Below are positions 27,443 to 37,033 of a stretch of DNA of 64,000 nt, in pieces (the stretch's first letter is position 1; the number at the start of each line of letters is the position of its first letter). The position numbers and the translations under genes were made by a program. The notes beneath the pieces were generated by a model that saw only the letters and a program-made list of their open reading frames with translations, made no database searches and was not told the DNA's origin. Location: assembly GCA_027459645.1 (NCBI GenBank), contig DAIDHQ010000028.1, forward strand, positions 186,001 to 250,000, read 5' to 3'. The stretch is from Vulcanimicrobiota bacterium (GTDB taxonomy: Bacteria > Vulcanimicrobiota > Vulcanimicrobiia > Vulcanimicrobiales > Vulcanimicrobiaceae).

Positions 27443-28570
27443 TTAATCGTGTACTTTGGAAACGATCGGGACCGTCCACCAGAGGTAGTAGCGCCAGGCC
27501 GGCGTTGCGTTCTGCGTCATGTAGACCTCCGTGTAGCCGCGCAGATACTTCGCAAACCGATAGGCGAGGTCGATGTTTCCGCTTTGGAACGAGTTGCCGA
27601 GACCGCCCGCCTGCCATTCCTTGCGTGCGCTCAGGAAGAGCCGCTGCTGGAAGAACGTTTGGTAAAGTTCGGCGGTGAAACCGTTGCCGTTAGCCGCCGG
27701 CAGTTGGTTTCCGGTATTCGGATCGACGCCCGGATTCTGGTCGTTCCCGCGGATATAGAGCAGGAAGAGTCCCGGTACCGCTCCGGTAGGATCGCGTTCC
27801 GCATATCCGCCCCACGAACTGTACTGGTCGATGCCGGTGGAAACCGGAACCGAACCGCGCGAGCCGACGTAGCCGATTTCGAACGGCTTGACCGGATTTG
27901 CGTAGGCAATTTTATAGACGAACGTCTTGTCGGAGTTGCTGAAGTTGCTCGCACCCGTCCAACCGGTGTTGTCGTACATCCAACCGGCTTCGGCGTCGAG
28001 ATTGCCGCGAATGTAATTCAGCTTTGCACCCCAACGGTTTGCATCGAGCTGATAGACGTGCTCGCCGACCGTCATTTCCGGCGTAGCAAATGGCTGGATA
28101 TCGGTCCACATGCTATAGACCGAAGGTCCGGGCGATTCGATTTTACCGATGAAGATGTGGCCGTCGCGGTGAAGGACGTTGTTGTAGGCCAACCACAGCG
28201 TGTCCAGATCGCCTGCGCCGTTGTTGGACCAAATCCACTGCTGCGCATGATAGGTAAAGTCGTTGCCGATGGCTCCCACGGCATGAACCGCGAGATTGCC
28301 GAACTGCGGCTTCATCGTCGAACCCCTGGAGTCATAGTTGACCTGCTCGCCGATCCAGACGGGAAAGGCCCGACGCAGAACGTGCGGATCGAGCGACGCG
28401 TATCCCGTGCGCTGAACGTACCGTCCGTAGGCGTTGAGTCCCGGAACCTGCGTATGACAGGTGTTGCAATCGATGCCGTAGGCCTTGGCGAACGGAGGCA
28501 TCGCATTTGCGCGCGACGCCGTGACGATGCCGAGGACCGCGAAGGCGGCGACCGCCAAAAGCCGCTTCAT
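27443..28570 (-). CDS. monohaem outer-membrane porin-cytochrome, Cyc2-like
   Basis: The 375-residue protein has a signal peptide (to about residue 23). Immediately after it comes a single haem site: PPFAKAYGIDCNTCH (C35, C38, H39), with PGLNAYGRYVQRTGY. The rest is rich in alternating aromatic/polar strands separated by Gly/Asn turns, as in an outer-membrane barrel. This haem-then-barrel order is that of Cyc2, the iron-oxidising porin-cytochrome, and of related uncharacterised cytochromes. It would pass electrons across the outer membrane. Its ATG overlaps the cupredoxin stop (ATGA). It is somewhat shorter than Cyc2, and the N-terminal motif is shared by other families, so iron oxidation is not proven. 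Confidence 0.65.
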   Translation of the reverse strand: MKRLLAVAAFAVLGIVTASRANAMPPFAKAYGIDCNTCHTQVPGLNAYGRYVQRTGYASLDPHVLRRAFPVWIGEQVNYDSRGSTMKPQFGNLAVHAVGAIGNDFTYHAQQWIWSNNGAGDLDTLWLAYNNVLHRDGHIFIGKIESPGPSVYSMWTDIQPFATPEMTVGEHVYQLDANRWGAKLNYIRGNLDAEAGWMYDNTGWTGASNFSNSDKTFVYKIAYANPVKPFEIGYVGSRGSVPVSTGIDQYSSWGGYAERDPTGAVPGLFLLYIRGNDQNPGVDPNTGNQLPAANGNGFTAELYQTFFQQRLFLSARKEWQAGGLGNSFQSGNIDLAYRFAKYLRGYTEVYMTQNATPAWRYYLWWTVPIVSKVHD

Positions 28571-28923
28571 TTAACGACCTTGACCGTCAAGGTCATGTTC
28601 GGATGGCCCGCACCGCAAACGATGGAGCAATGCACGACGTAGGTACCGGCCTTCTTCGGGGTCACGGTAATCGTCGAGAATTTGCCAGGCGTTATCATCG
28701 TTTGAGAAATGCCGAGCTCATCGGATTTTACACCATGCACGCCTTCGCTCGACGTGAAGCGAAGCTGTTGCGCTTCGCCGACGTGCAGCGCGATCGTGCT
28801 CGGCGTGAATTTCCAGTTGCTGGCGACGATATCCATCGCCGGATGTGCGGATGCCTTCGGTGCCACGAGGACGAGAACTCCGGCGGCAACGAACGCACAC
28901 ATGAGAGCGTAGAGGGATTTCAT
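28567..28923 (-). CDS. periplasmic cupredoxin with CuA-type ligand pattern
   Basis: The 118-residue protein has a signal peptide ending KASA and one cupredoxin domain. The candidate ligands H63, C99, C103, H107 and M110 (CSIVCGAGHPNM) match the binuclear CuA site of cytochrome oxidase subunit II and nitrous-oxide reductase; the usual Glu between the cysteines is Ile. It should be a soluble periplasmic electron carrier. Translational coupling to the haem-porin suggests that it takes electrons from, or gives them to, that protein. An AAGGTAGG ribosome site precedes the ATG at 28923. Confidence 0.85.
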   Translation of the reverse strand: MKSLYALMCAFVAAGVLVLVAPKASAHPAMDIVASNWKFTPSTIALHVGEAQQLRFTSSEGVHGVKSDELGISQTMITPGKFSTITVTPKKAGTYVVHCSIVCGAGHPNMTLTVKVVK

Positions 28924-29056
28924 AGTACGAACCTACCTTTACGCCGTTCGGGTCCGAGGAAAGCGGTGCGAAGATTCGGGTACGAGTTGGGAAGATTCCC
29001 GCCGGAGAGCCGCCGCTTTTTGTCGCAGATGCGACCAAAGCAACCGCATGCGCCGC

Positions 29057-31540
29057 CTAATCGCGCAGAAACGTCAATTGCAGTTCGGTCGGAACGGGGC
29101 GAGAGATGCGTCGCCGCAAGGGCACTTGCTCCTCGACGTCGGCTTTGCCGGAGAGAGCGTCGGCAATCTCGCGCGCACGTTCGATGACCGCCGATGGAAG
29201 GCCGGCCATCTTCGCGACCTCGATGCCGAACGAACGCGACGAACTTCCCGGCTGCACCTGATGCGAAAAGACGGGAGCGCCGCCGCGGGCGGTGTTTTCG
29301 ACTGCGGTGATGTGATAATTGGCGACGAGCCGCCAGTGTTCGGCGAGCGAACACAGTTCGTGAAAATGGGTCGCAAAGAGCGCCATCGGCGCCTGGCCTT
29401 CGAGTCCGAGTAAGAACTCGCAGATCGCCTGCGCGATCGAGAGGCCGTCGATCGTGCCGGTTCCACGTCCGACTTCGTCGATGAGCAAGAGCGAGCGATG
29501 GGTCGAACGGCGCAGGATGTTTGCCGCCTCGGCCATCTCCATGTAGAAGGTCGACTGCCCTGAGGCCAGATCGTCTCCGGCCCCAATGCGCGTGAAGATG
29601 CGATCGACGACGCCGAGCCGCATGGACGCCGCCGGCACGAACGAGCCCAACTGCGCCATGATGACAAGCAGCCCCGTTTGACGCAGGTAGGTCGATTTGC
29701 CGCCCATGTTCGGGCCGGTGAGCAGAAGGAACCGATGCTCGTGCTCTTCCAAACGCACGTCGTTCGGGACGAAGTTCGTACGCAGGATCGCTTCCATCAC
29801 CGGGTGGCGGCCGTCGGTAACCGCAAGCGTCGTCGAATCGACGAACTCGGGCCGCACGTATCCACGCTCGGCCGCGCACTGCGCGAGGCCGCACAGCACG
29901 TCGATCGACGCAATGGCGTCGGCAGCGGCGAGCAGCGACTCGGCTTGCGATGCGACGCGTTCGAGCAGTTCTTCGTAGAGCCGCGTCTCGAGGCGCTCCT
30001 GGCGCGATTGCGCGGTCGAGATGGCGAGCTCCAGCTCTTTGAGTTCCGGCGTGATAAACCGCTCGCCGTTGGTCAGCGTCTGTTTGCGCACGTAATCGGC
30101 CGGCACGCTCGAGACAAACGATTTCGATACTTCGATGGCGTAGCCGAAGGCGCTCGCGTACTTGATCTTCAGCGACTTGATGCCGGTTCGTTGACGCTCG
30201 CGCTCTTCCAATTCCGAAAGCTTCGAGCGAGCGTCGGTGCGGAGCAGCACGCATTCGGCCAGCTCCTCGTTCGCTTCGGGCCGAATCACGCCGCCGTCGC
30301 CGAGGGCATTGGGCGGTTCGTCGACGAGCGTAGCGCACAGATCGGCGAGCAGCGGTTCGAAATCGCCGATTCGCCGTGCGTACGATTCGAGCGGCGCCGG
30401 AATCACGCTTCGCAGCGGCGGCAGCATCTCGAGGGTTCGCCGCAAAGACGCGAGATCGCGCGGGAGCGCGCGCCGAAAGCGCGCCTTCTGAGCGATGCGC
30501 TCCAAATCGAAGCATCCTTTGAGCAAATCGCGGATAGCCTCGCGCCGCGCGTGTTCTTGCAGCAGCGTCTCTACCGCGTCGGCCCGTTCCTCAATCGCGC
30601 CGCGCTCGACGAGCGGCGCATTGATCCAGCGCGCCAGCATGCGCGAGCCCATCGACGTCGCGCATGCGTCCAGCGTTGCGAGCAGCGTCGCGCGCGGATT
30701 CTGGCCTTGAGCGCGCGTCAACTCCAAGTTCTTGCGCGTCGAGTGATCGAGCATCAGGAAGTGCGAGCGCTTGTAGAATTCCGGCGCCTGAAGGCTCTCG
30801 CTCCCCGAAGAGATGCCCGTGCGTTTGATGAACGCACCGAGCGCATCGAGCGCGCGGTGGATCGCGAGCGATTCGTCGAGCGAAAAACCGTCGAGGGCGG
30901 CGCGGTCGCGGGATTCAACCAAACCGAGCGAAGGCGCGGCGAGGCGCGCTCCGAGCGGTTCGATGGCCGTCGCGAGCGTCGCGCGAAAATCGGGCGGCAG
31001 GTCCGCGACGATCTCCGAAGGCCCTATGCGTCCCAACTCCGCCAGCAATTCGTCGTACGCGGACTCGCCTGCAACCGACGTACCGGCACAATATCCGGTC
31101 GAAACGTCCGCGTATACGACGGCGAACGCGTCGTTCACGAGCGCGACGGCGCAGAGGTAATTGTTCTGCTTGCCGTCGAGCAGTTGATCTTCGATCAGCG
31201 TGCCCGGCGTCACGATCCGCACGACGTCGCGTCGAACGAGTTTATTGGGAACCGGAACTTCCAATTGCTCGGCGAGCGCGATGATGAAGCGCTGCTGCAC
31301 GAGTTTGTGCAGGTATTGCGAGAGGGCGTGGTGCGGCACGCCGGCCATTGCCACGCGCCGGCCCCCGCCGGCTTCCTTGCTGGTTAGCGCGATCTGCAGC
31401 GCGCGGGCGATCGTCTCCGCATCTTCGCCGTACGCCTCGTAGAAATCGCCCACGCGGCTGAGCAAAATCGCTTCGGGGTGTTTCGTCTTCATCCCGAAGT
31501 ATTGCTCGAGCATCGGTGAGTACTTCACGGCCTCGCTCAT
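29057..31540 (-). CDS. mutS: DNA mismatch repair protein MutS
   Basis: The 827-residue protein opens with the mismatch-reading domain (LLSRVGDFYEAYGEDA, with the Phe-x-Glu wedge as DFYEAYG). It continues through connector, lever and clamp domains, and ends with an ABC-type ATPase: Walker A GPNMGGKSTYLRQ (near residue 610), ASGQSTFYMEM, LLIDEVGRGT and FATHFHEL. It detects mispairs and recruits MutL. The C-terminal tail after the ATPase is short. It lies 98 bases after miaB. Confidence 0.97.
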   Translation of the reverse strand: MSEAVKYSPMLEQYFGMKTKHPEAILLSRVGDFYEAYGEDAETIARALQIALTSKEAGGGRRVAMAGVPHHALSQYLHKLVQQRFIIALAEQLEVPVPNKLVRRDVVRIVTPGTLIEDQLLDGKQNNYLCAVALVNDAFAVVYADVSTGYCAGTSVAGESAYDELLAELGRIGPSEIVADLPPDFRATLATAIEPLGARLAAPSLGLVESRDRAALDGFSLDESLAIHRALDALGAFIKRTGISSGSESLQAPEFYKRSHFLMLDHSTRKNLELTRAQGQNPRATLLATLDACATSMGSRMLARWINAPLVERGAIEERADAVETLLQEHARREAIRDLLKGCFDLERIAQKARFRRALPRDLASLRRTLEMLPPLRSVIPAPLESYARRIGDFEPLLADLCATLVDEPPNALGDGGVIRPEANEELAECVLLRTDARSKLSELEERERQRTGIKSLKIKYASAFGYAIEVSKSFVSSVPADYVRKQTLTNGERFITPELKELELAISTAQSRQERLETRLYEELLERVASQAESLLAAADAIASIDVLCGLAQCAAERGYVRPEFVDSTTLAVTDGRHPVMEAILRTNFVPNDVRLEEHEHRFLLLTGPNMGGKSTYLRQTGLLVIMAQLGSFVPAASMRLGVVDRIFTRIGAGDDLASGQSTFYMEMAEAANILRRSTHRSLLLIDEVGRGTGTIDGLSIAQAICEFLLGLEGQAPMALFATHFHELCSLAEHWRLVANYHITAVENTARGGAPVFSHQVQPGSSSRSFGIEVAKMAGLPSAVIERAREIADALSGKADVEEQVPLRRRISRPVPTELQLTFLRD

Positions 31541-31638
31541 GTGAACGGCCTTTCCTTAGGTGAACCGCGGCTCCAGACCTCGGCGCGCGATAACGTTCTT
31601 GTGGATAACCTCGAACGTCGTACGACGAGGCGAGCGCG

Positions 31639-33048
31639 TTAGAGCAGGCTTACGACCGGGCGCGCGACGGCGGTTGCGGCGTCGGCGAAGCGCGCGGCGC
31701 GGCCGCGTATCGTTCCCATACATCCCCACACGTGCGCCGTTTCGACGACGATATCGAGCCACGGTTCGCGTGCATAGAGCGCTTCGTCGTAGTCCTCCGG
31801 CATCGGAGCGATGACCGTGACGTTATCGCCGGTCTTTGCGGCGAGCTTCGTCGCGTCTTTTTTTGACGGTCCGGAGACCAGCGCGCGGACGGTCGTACCG
31901 ATCTTGCGGTCGTGATAGGCGCGCGTCGCCGCATTTTGCGCGTCGACGAGGCGCTTGAATCGCTCGGATGAAACGTCGCCGGGCACTTGCTCCCAGCGCG
32001 CGGCCGGCGTACCCCGCCGAATCGAATAGATGAAGGTGAACGCGTTTGCGAACACGTTGCCCTTGACGTAATCGAGCGTCGCTTCGAAATCGGCGTCGCT
32101 CTCGCCGGGGAAACCGACGATGATATCCGTCGTAATCGCCCACTGCGGCAGATACCGGTGGATCAACTCAACCTTCTCGCGGAACTGCTCCATCGTGTAC
32201 TTGCGATTCATCCGGCGCAGCATCGCGTCGCTGCCGGATTGCAGCGGAAGATGGACGCGTGGATTGAGCTGCGGAATCTCGCCGAGATCGCGGATCACTT
32301 TTTCGGTGAAATCTTTGGGATGCGGCGAGATGAAGGTCAGCCGCTCGAGCCTCGGCAGCGCCGCTGCAGCCTTGCACAAATCCCCGAAATCCTCGCCAGT
32401 CGCGGGATCTTTCCACGCGTTGACCGTCTGCCCGACCAGCATGACCTCGCGCGCGCCCGCCGCGATCAAGCCTTCGATCTCGGCGAGTATTTCGCGCATC
32501 GGCCGGTGATCGAAGCGGCCGCGCACGTGGGGCACGATGCAGAAGGTGCAATAGTACGAACAGCCGCGCTGCACGGTGACGAAGCCGCGCAGGTGCGAGA
32601 ACGCGTCGGTGATGGCATCGGCGGAGCCACCGAGCGGCATCAGCAACGCCTTCTGCTCGATCGTCTCGTCCGTTTCGCTTTCGTCACGAATCGCGGGCTG
32701 CCAGGATTCCAGCCGGTCGCCGAGCGCCACGAGTTCCTTCGTGCCGAAGACCGCGTCGACGTGCGGCGCGAGCGCCTGCATCCGGTCCCGGTCCTGCTCG
32801 GCCAAGCACCCCATGACCACGAGCCGGACGCCCGGATCGGCTTCCTTTAATACCTTGAAGTGGTTCATGCGGCCATAGGCTCGCCGCTCCGCGTTGTCTC
32901 GAACCGTGCAGGTGTTGAGCACGAGCACGTTCGCCTCTTCGGGCTTCGAGGCGATCTCGTAGCCCGCCGAGGCGGCGCGGTCGGCGATGTATTGCGAGTC
33001 GGCCTCATTCATCTGGCAGCCGAACGTCTCGATGTAAATCCTGGGCAC
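31639..33048 (-). CDS. miaB: tRNA-2-methylthio-N6-dimethylallyladenosine synthase
   Basis: The GTG at 33048 starts the 469-residue protein; the first residues PRIYIETFGCQMNEADS are exactly the MTTase N-terminal domain. The auxiliary cluster cysteines are C11, C47 and C81; the radical SAM cluster is GCSYYCTFC; a C-terminal TRAM region follows. It adds the methylthio group to i6A37 after MiaA. An extra C-terminal tail of about 40 residues is not typical. The gene is divergent from der, with only 30 bases between the starts. Confidence 0.96.
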   Translation of the reverse strand: MPRIYIETFGCQMNEADSQYIADRAASAGYEIASKPEEANVLVLNTCTVRDNAERRAYGRMNHFKVLKEADPGVRLVVMGCLAEQDRDRMQALAPHVDAVFGTKELVALGDRLESWQPAIRDESETDETIEQKALLMPLGGSADAITDAFSHLRGFVTVQRGCSYYCTFCIVPHVRGRFDHRPMREILAEIEGLIAAGAREVMLVGQTVNAWKDPATGEDFGDLCKAAAALPRLERLTFISPHPKDFTEKVIRDLGEIPQLNPRVHLPLQSGSDAMLRRMNRKYTMEQFREKVELIHRYLPQWAITTDIIVGFPGESDADFEATLDYVKGNVFANAFTFIYSIRRGTPAARWEQVPGDVSSERFKRLVDAQNAATRAYHDRKIGTTVRALVSGPSKKDATKLAAKTGDNVTVIAPMPEDYDEALYAREPWLDIVVETAHVWGCMGTIRGRAARFADAATAVARPVVSLL

Positions 33049-33078
33049 GGCGAGGGGGCGGCTTCGCTAGGCGTGCGA

Positions 33079-34470
33079 ATGGAACCCCCCGTGCAAGTGG
33101 AACCCACCGTCGAAGGCAGCCTACGCCCAGCCACCGTGGCAATCGTCGGGCGACCCAACGTCGGCAAGAGCGCGCTCTTCAACCGGCTGATCGGCCAACG
33201 CCTCGCGATCGTCGAAGATACCCCCGGCGTGACGCGCGACCGTCTCTACGCCGTCTGCGAATGGCGGGGACGGACGTTCAGCGTCGTCGACACGGCGGGC
33301 ATCGATCCCGATGCCGACGTCGCTCACGGCGACATCTTTGCCGATGCGACCAAGCGTCAAGCCGAGGCCGCGGCGCACGAAGCCGACGCGATCGTCTTCG
33401 TCGTCGACGCGCAAACGGGATTGCATCCGCTCGATCAAGAGGTCGCGACGATTCTTCGCAGCCTTCGACGCCGCGTGGTGCTGGTTGCAAACAAGACCGA
33501 ATCGCCCAACGCGGCCGCGTCGATTCACGGCGAGTTTTCACGCCTGGGCTTCGGCGAGCCGGTCTCCGTGTCGGCGATTCACGGCGAAGGCACCGGCGAT
33601 TTGCTCGACGCGATCGTCGAGCTGTTGCCGCCGCAAGCACCCAACGTGATGCCCGACGACGAATTGGCGATCGCTATCATCGGACGCCCGAACGTCGGCA
33701 AGAGTTCGCTCTTGAACTCGCTGATCGGCGAAGAGCGCGCGATCGTTTCCGACGTTCCCGGTACGACGCGGGACGCCATCGATTCGATCTTCCCGTGGCA
33801 CGATAAAAAGATTCGCCTGATCGATACGGCCGGCGTGCGGCGAAAGCCGGAAGCGCACGGTGCGATCGAATACTACGCCGCGTTGCGTTCGCTCAACGCG
33901 ATCTCCCGCTGCGACATCGCCGTGCTGGTGTTCGATTCGATGGTCGGCGTGACGGCGCAAGACCGGCGGCTGGCCGGGCTCGCGATCGAAGAACGCAAAG
34001 GCTTGATCATCGTCGGAAACAAGTGGGATCTGGCGCGCGAGCAGCAAGGCGAATTCAGTCAGGGCGAGCTTGCCAACGTCATTCACGAATTGATCCCGTT
34101 TGCGCAGTTCGCGCCGATTACGTTCCTCTCGGCCAAGACCAAACGCCGTTTGGGAAGTCTGATGCCGATCGTGAGCAAGGTCGCGGAGAACCTCGACCGG
34201 CGCATCCCGACGGCGCAGCTCAACGCGCTCATTCGCGACGCGGTGCTCGCGCATCCGGCCCCCGCCATCGGCGGCAAACTCTTCAAAGTCTATTACGCGA
34301 CCCAGCCCGCGGTGCATCCTCCGGTCTTCATCTTCTCGTGCAACGATCCCGACCTCGTGCAATCGTCCTACAAACGCTTCTTGGAAAACACGATCCGCCA
34401 ACACCACGATTTCGAAGGCGTTCCGTTGACGCTAGAATTCCGGCCGCGCCGCGAAAGTGAGAACGAGTGA
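33079..34470 (+). CDS. der: ribosome-associated GTPase Der (EngA)
   Basis: The 463-residue protein has the two tandem GTPase domains that define Der: GRPNVGKSALF (from residue 24) with DTAGI and NKTES, then GRPNVGKSSLL with DTAGVRR and NKWD. A KH-like C-terminal domain follows (VYYATQPAVHPPVFIFSCN). It is essential for 50S assembly. The ATG at 33079 is chosen because the longer upstream frame runs antisense into miaB; a GTG six bases earlier is possible. The stop overlaps plsY as GTGA. Confidence 0.97.
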   Translation: MEPPVQVEPTVEGSLRPATVAIVGRPNVGKSALFNRLIGQRLAIVEDTPGVTRDRLYAVCEWRGRTFSVVDTAGIDPDADVAHGDIFADATKRQAEAAAHEADAIVFVVDAQTGLHPLDQEVATILRSLRRRVVLVANKTESPNAAASIHGEFSRLGFGEPVSVSAIHGEGTGDLLDAIVELLPPQAPNVMPDDELAIAIIGRPNVGKSSLLNSLIGEERAIVSDVPGTTRDAIDSIFPWHDKKIRLIDTAGVRRKPEAHGAIEYYAALRSLNAISRCDIAVLVFDSMVGVTAQDRRLAGLAIEERKGLIIVGNKWDLAREQQGEFSQGELANVIHELIPFAQFAPITFLSAKTKRRLGSLMPIVSKVAENLDRRIPTAQLNALIRDAVLAHPAPAIGGKLFKVYYATQPAVHPPVFIFSCNDPDLVQSSYKRFLENTIRQHHDFEGVPLTLEFRPRRESENE

Positions 34471-35078
34471 ACGGCGCCGTGTCGGTCACCGTCCTGCTCG
34501 TGGCGGTCGGCGCATTCTTCATCGGCTCCATTCCGTTCGGATATCTGATCGGACGCTTCTTCTACCGGATCGACATCCGTAAAGCCGGTTCGGGGAACAT
34601 CGGCGCGATGAACGCTTTGCGGACGCTCGGCAAGACCGGAGCGATTGCAGTATTGTTGCTCGACGCGCTCAAAGGCGCGCTGCCGGTCCTCGTCGTGCAT
34701 CAGTCCGATACACTGGCCGCGCTCGCCGCCGCATGTGCGGTGCTCGGCCACTGTTTCTCGCCGTGGCTCGGCTGGAAGGGCGGCAAGGGCGTCGCAACCG
34801 CCTTCGGCGCAATCCTCGCGCTCAGCTGGCCGGCGGGTCTCGTCTTCGTGCTCGCTTGGATCGTGGGAGCGCTGCTCGTTACGAAATACTCGTCGGTCGG
34901 TTCCATGCTCGCAAACGTCGCCGCGCCCTTCGCGCTCTACGGCTTTACGCGCTCACCGGCAGAGACGATCTTCGGCGTCTTTGTCGCCATCTTTATCATT
35001 TGGACGCACCGGGAAAACCTGGGGCGCCTGCGAAACGGAACGGAAAACCGAATATCCCTCTTCACCCGGCGAGCGTAA
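34467..35078 (+). CDS. plsY: acyl-phosphate glycerol-3-phosphate acyltransferase
   Basis: The 203-residue inner-membrane enzyme makes lysophosphatidic acid from acyl-phosphate and glycerol-3-phosphate, the first step of phospholipid synthesis. Three family motifs are present: GSIPFGYLIGR, GSGNIGAMNALRT, and GHCFSPWLGWKGGKGVAT. The GTG start lies in a GTGA overlap with der. A der-plsY order is common. PlsX is not in the window. Confidence 0.97.
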   Translation: MNGAVSVTVLLVAVGAFFIGSIPFGYLIGRFFYRIDIRKAGSGNIGAMNALRTLGKTGAIAVLLLDALKGALPVLVVHQSDTLAALAAACAVLGHCFSPWLGWKGGKGVATAFGAILALSWPAGLVFVLAWIVGALLVTKYSSVGSMLANVAAPFALYGFTRSPAETIFGVFVAIFIIWTHRENLGRLRNGTENRISLFTRRA

Positions 35079-35084
35079 CCACGG

Positions 35085-37019
35085 ATGGGCGACTTTCGCA
35101 TCGCGGACAATTTGAATGCGAATGCGGCCGAACTCCAGATCGGCCTCACCCAAACGCGCCTTGCGAACGCCACAAGCCAGCTCGCATCGGGATTGCGCAT
35201 TCAAAGCGCCGCCGACGATCCGTCGGGCCTCGCGATCTCGCAACAACTCCTCGCGCGTTCCCGGGCGCTCGCAACCGGGTCGAAGAACGTTGCGCTCGCG
35301 CGCGATGCGGCAGCCGTTGCCGACGGGGCGCTGGCAACCATCACGTCGGTCCTACAGCGAATCCGATCCCTTGCCGTGGAAGCCTCTACCTCGGTCACGA
35401 GCGACGCCGACCGCCAAAACATCCAAATCGAGATCGATGAACTCACGCACGAAATCGACCGCATCTCGCAGAACACGACCTACAACGGGCAGCAATTGCT
35501 GGATGGCAGCCACTCCGGGTTCGTGCCGGCGCAGAGCGCGCAGCTTCAAATAACGGCAAACTCGCCGCTCTCCACCGTTTCAGCGACCGCGGGGACCGCG
35601 CAGAACAACCTCGTGCAGAGCGCAACGTTTTTGCTCGGCGCGCAACAACCGACCATCTGGTTCTCGCTGAAGCAAAACGTCACCGCGTCGGCCAATCCAC
35701 AAACCGTCCAGGTAAGCGACGCGCAATACATCGCACCGAACACGATTTTCGCACTCAACGGCGGCTTGGTCTACGTACAGTCCGTAGACGGCAACGCTGG
35801 TACGATTACCGGCGTGTTCACGGCAAGCGGCGCGAGTGGAGACATTGCGAACCCTACCGTGAACGGAAACGCGACAGCCGCAATTTCGGCGGGACAGCAG
35901 CTCGTGACGCTGACCGGCAGCCCGCAGCCGCTCTACGCCGGAGAAGCGCTGCAAGTCGACTACGGAACGTTCGCGACCAACGAAGTCGTCGTCGTACAAA
36001 AGGTGGTCAGCCCGAACAGTTTCGTCGCCGACTTCTCGAAGGCGCACGCCTCGGGCGTCAACTTCTTCAGCGAGAACGGCACCTTCGTGTCGCCCGGTAC
36101 GGTCGGCTCGTTCACCTTCAGCTTCGGTGGCACTCCCACCGACTCGCCCCAGATAGGCAGCATTGCCTACGTCATGGAGACGAGTGCCTCCGGATTTCCC
36201 CCACCGAACGGATCGCAAACGCAGGTCGTCGCTACGGGCACCGTCATCGACGGCAGCGTATCGAGCGAGACGATTTACTTTCCGACGCCGGTTCCAAACT
36301 ATTTCGGCGGCTCGTGGGAGGTGATGACGAATCTCGGCTACGGCTCGACCCCGCTCGTCAACACCGACGACGGCACTATCAAACTGCAAGTCGTAAATAC
36401 CGGCACGTCGATCGCCGTGCAAGAATCGTTCTATGATACGGCGACGCATGCAACGGAGGTCTCGCCGATCTTGCTGGCGCCGAACGAACAATCCGTGCTC
36501 TTCGACGGCGTCGTCGTCAACCTCGGAAACTTCACTACCAACGACGTCGGCCAAACGTCGTACATCAAGGTGCAGCAGGGCACGAGCGCGATAACGGCGG
36601 CCGGCAATACGGCCTTCAGCGTGCAGTCGGGCGGCGAAGAGGGCGACATCCTGCAACTCGGCATTCCGTCGGTCTCCTCCGAATCGCTGCGCGTCTCGAC
36701 GCTCAACGTGCTGGCGACGGCCGGCGGCGACCCGACGCTCGCCGCGGAAGATACGATCGGTCAAGTCGATTTTGCGCTCCAGCGGCTGCTGGCAATTCGT
36801 GCAAACCTCGGCGCGTTCGAAGTGACGCTCGGGACCGAGGGCTCCAACGACGACCAGGCATCGATGCAGACGCAGGCGGCGGCCTCGACGATAGCCGATG
36901 CAAACATCCCGGCGGAAACTGCCGCCTATACGCTGGCCCAGACCGATGCCCAAGTCGGCATGATGGTTCTGTCGCAGGCAAATCTGATGCCCAGTGAGGT
37001 TCTCCGCCTCTTCCGTTAA
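35085..37019 (+). CDS. flagellin with large central domain
   Basis: The 644-residue protein keeps both flagellin ends. N-terminal D0/D1: LTQTRLANATSQLASGLRI, SAADDPSGLAISQQL, NTTYNGQQLLDG. C-terminal D1/D0: VDFALQRLLAIRANLGA and a final LSQANLMPSEVLRLFR. About 370 residues of beta-rich, Ser/Thr/Asn-rich sequence fill the middle and would form the outer filament surface. It has no signal peptide and would use the flagellar export route. It starts seven bases after plsY, with no sigma-28 promoter seen. No other flagellar gene is nearby. Confidence 0.92.
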   Translation: MGDFRIADNLNANAAELQIGLTQTRLANATSQLASGLRIQSAADDPSGLAISQQLLARSRALATGSKNVALARDAAAVADGALATITSVLQRIRSLAVEASTSVTSDADRQNIQIEIDELTHEIDRISQNTTYNGQQLLDGSHSGFVPAQSAQLQITANSPLSTVSATAGTAQNNLVQSATFLLGAQQPTIWFSLKQNVTASANPQTVQVSDAQYIAPNTIFALNGGLVYVQSVDGNAGTITGVFTASGASGDIANPTVNGNATAAISAGQQLVTLTGSPQPLYAGEALQVDYGTFATNEVVVVQKVVSPNSFVADFSKAHASGVNFFSENGTFVSPGTVGSFTFSFGGTPTDSPQIGSIAYVMETSASGFPPPNGSQTQVVATGTVIDGSVSSETIYFPTPVPNYFGGSWEVMTNLGYGSTPLVNTDDGTIKLQVVNTGTSIAVQESFYDTATHATEVSPILLAPNEQSVLFDGVVVNLGNFTTNDVGQTSYIKVQQGTSAITAAGNTAFSVQSGGEEGDILQLGIPSVSSESLRVSTLNVLATAGGDPTLAAEDTIGQVDFALQRLLAIRANLGAFEVTLGTEGSNDDQASMQTQAAASTIADANIPAETAAYTLAQTDAQVGMMVLSQANLMPSEVLRLFR

Positions 37020-37033
37020 GCGGGGTAGGGCTT

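Noticed and set aside
29678-31387. Plus-strand 569-codon frame opposite mutS
   Set aside because: Antisense shadow of a highly conserved gene; long empty frames are common at this GC content.
31599-31608. Perfect DnaA-box-like sequence TTGTGGATAA between mutS and miaB
   Set aside because: Only one copy, no AT-rich region, and no dnaA, dnaN or other origin genes nearby; a single box is expected by chance.
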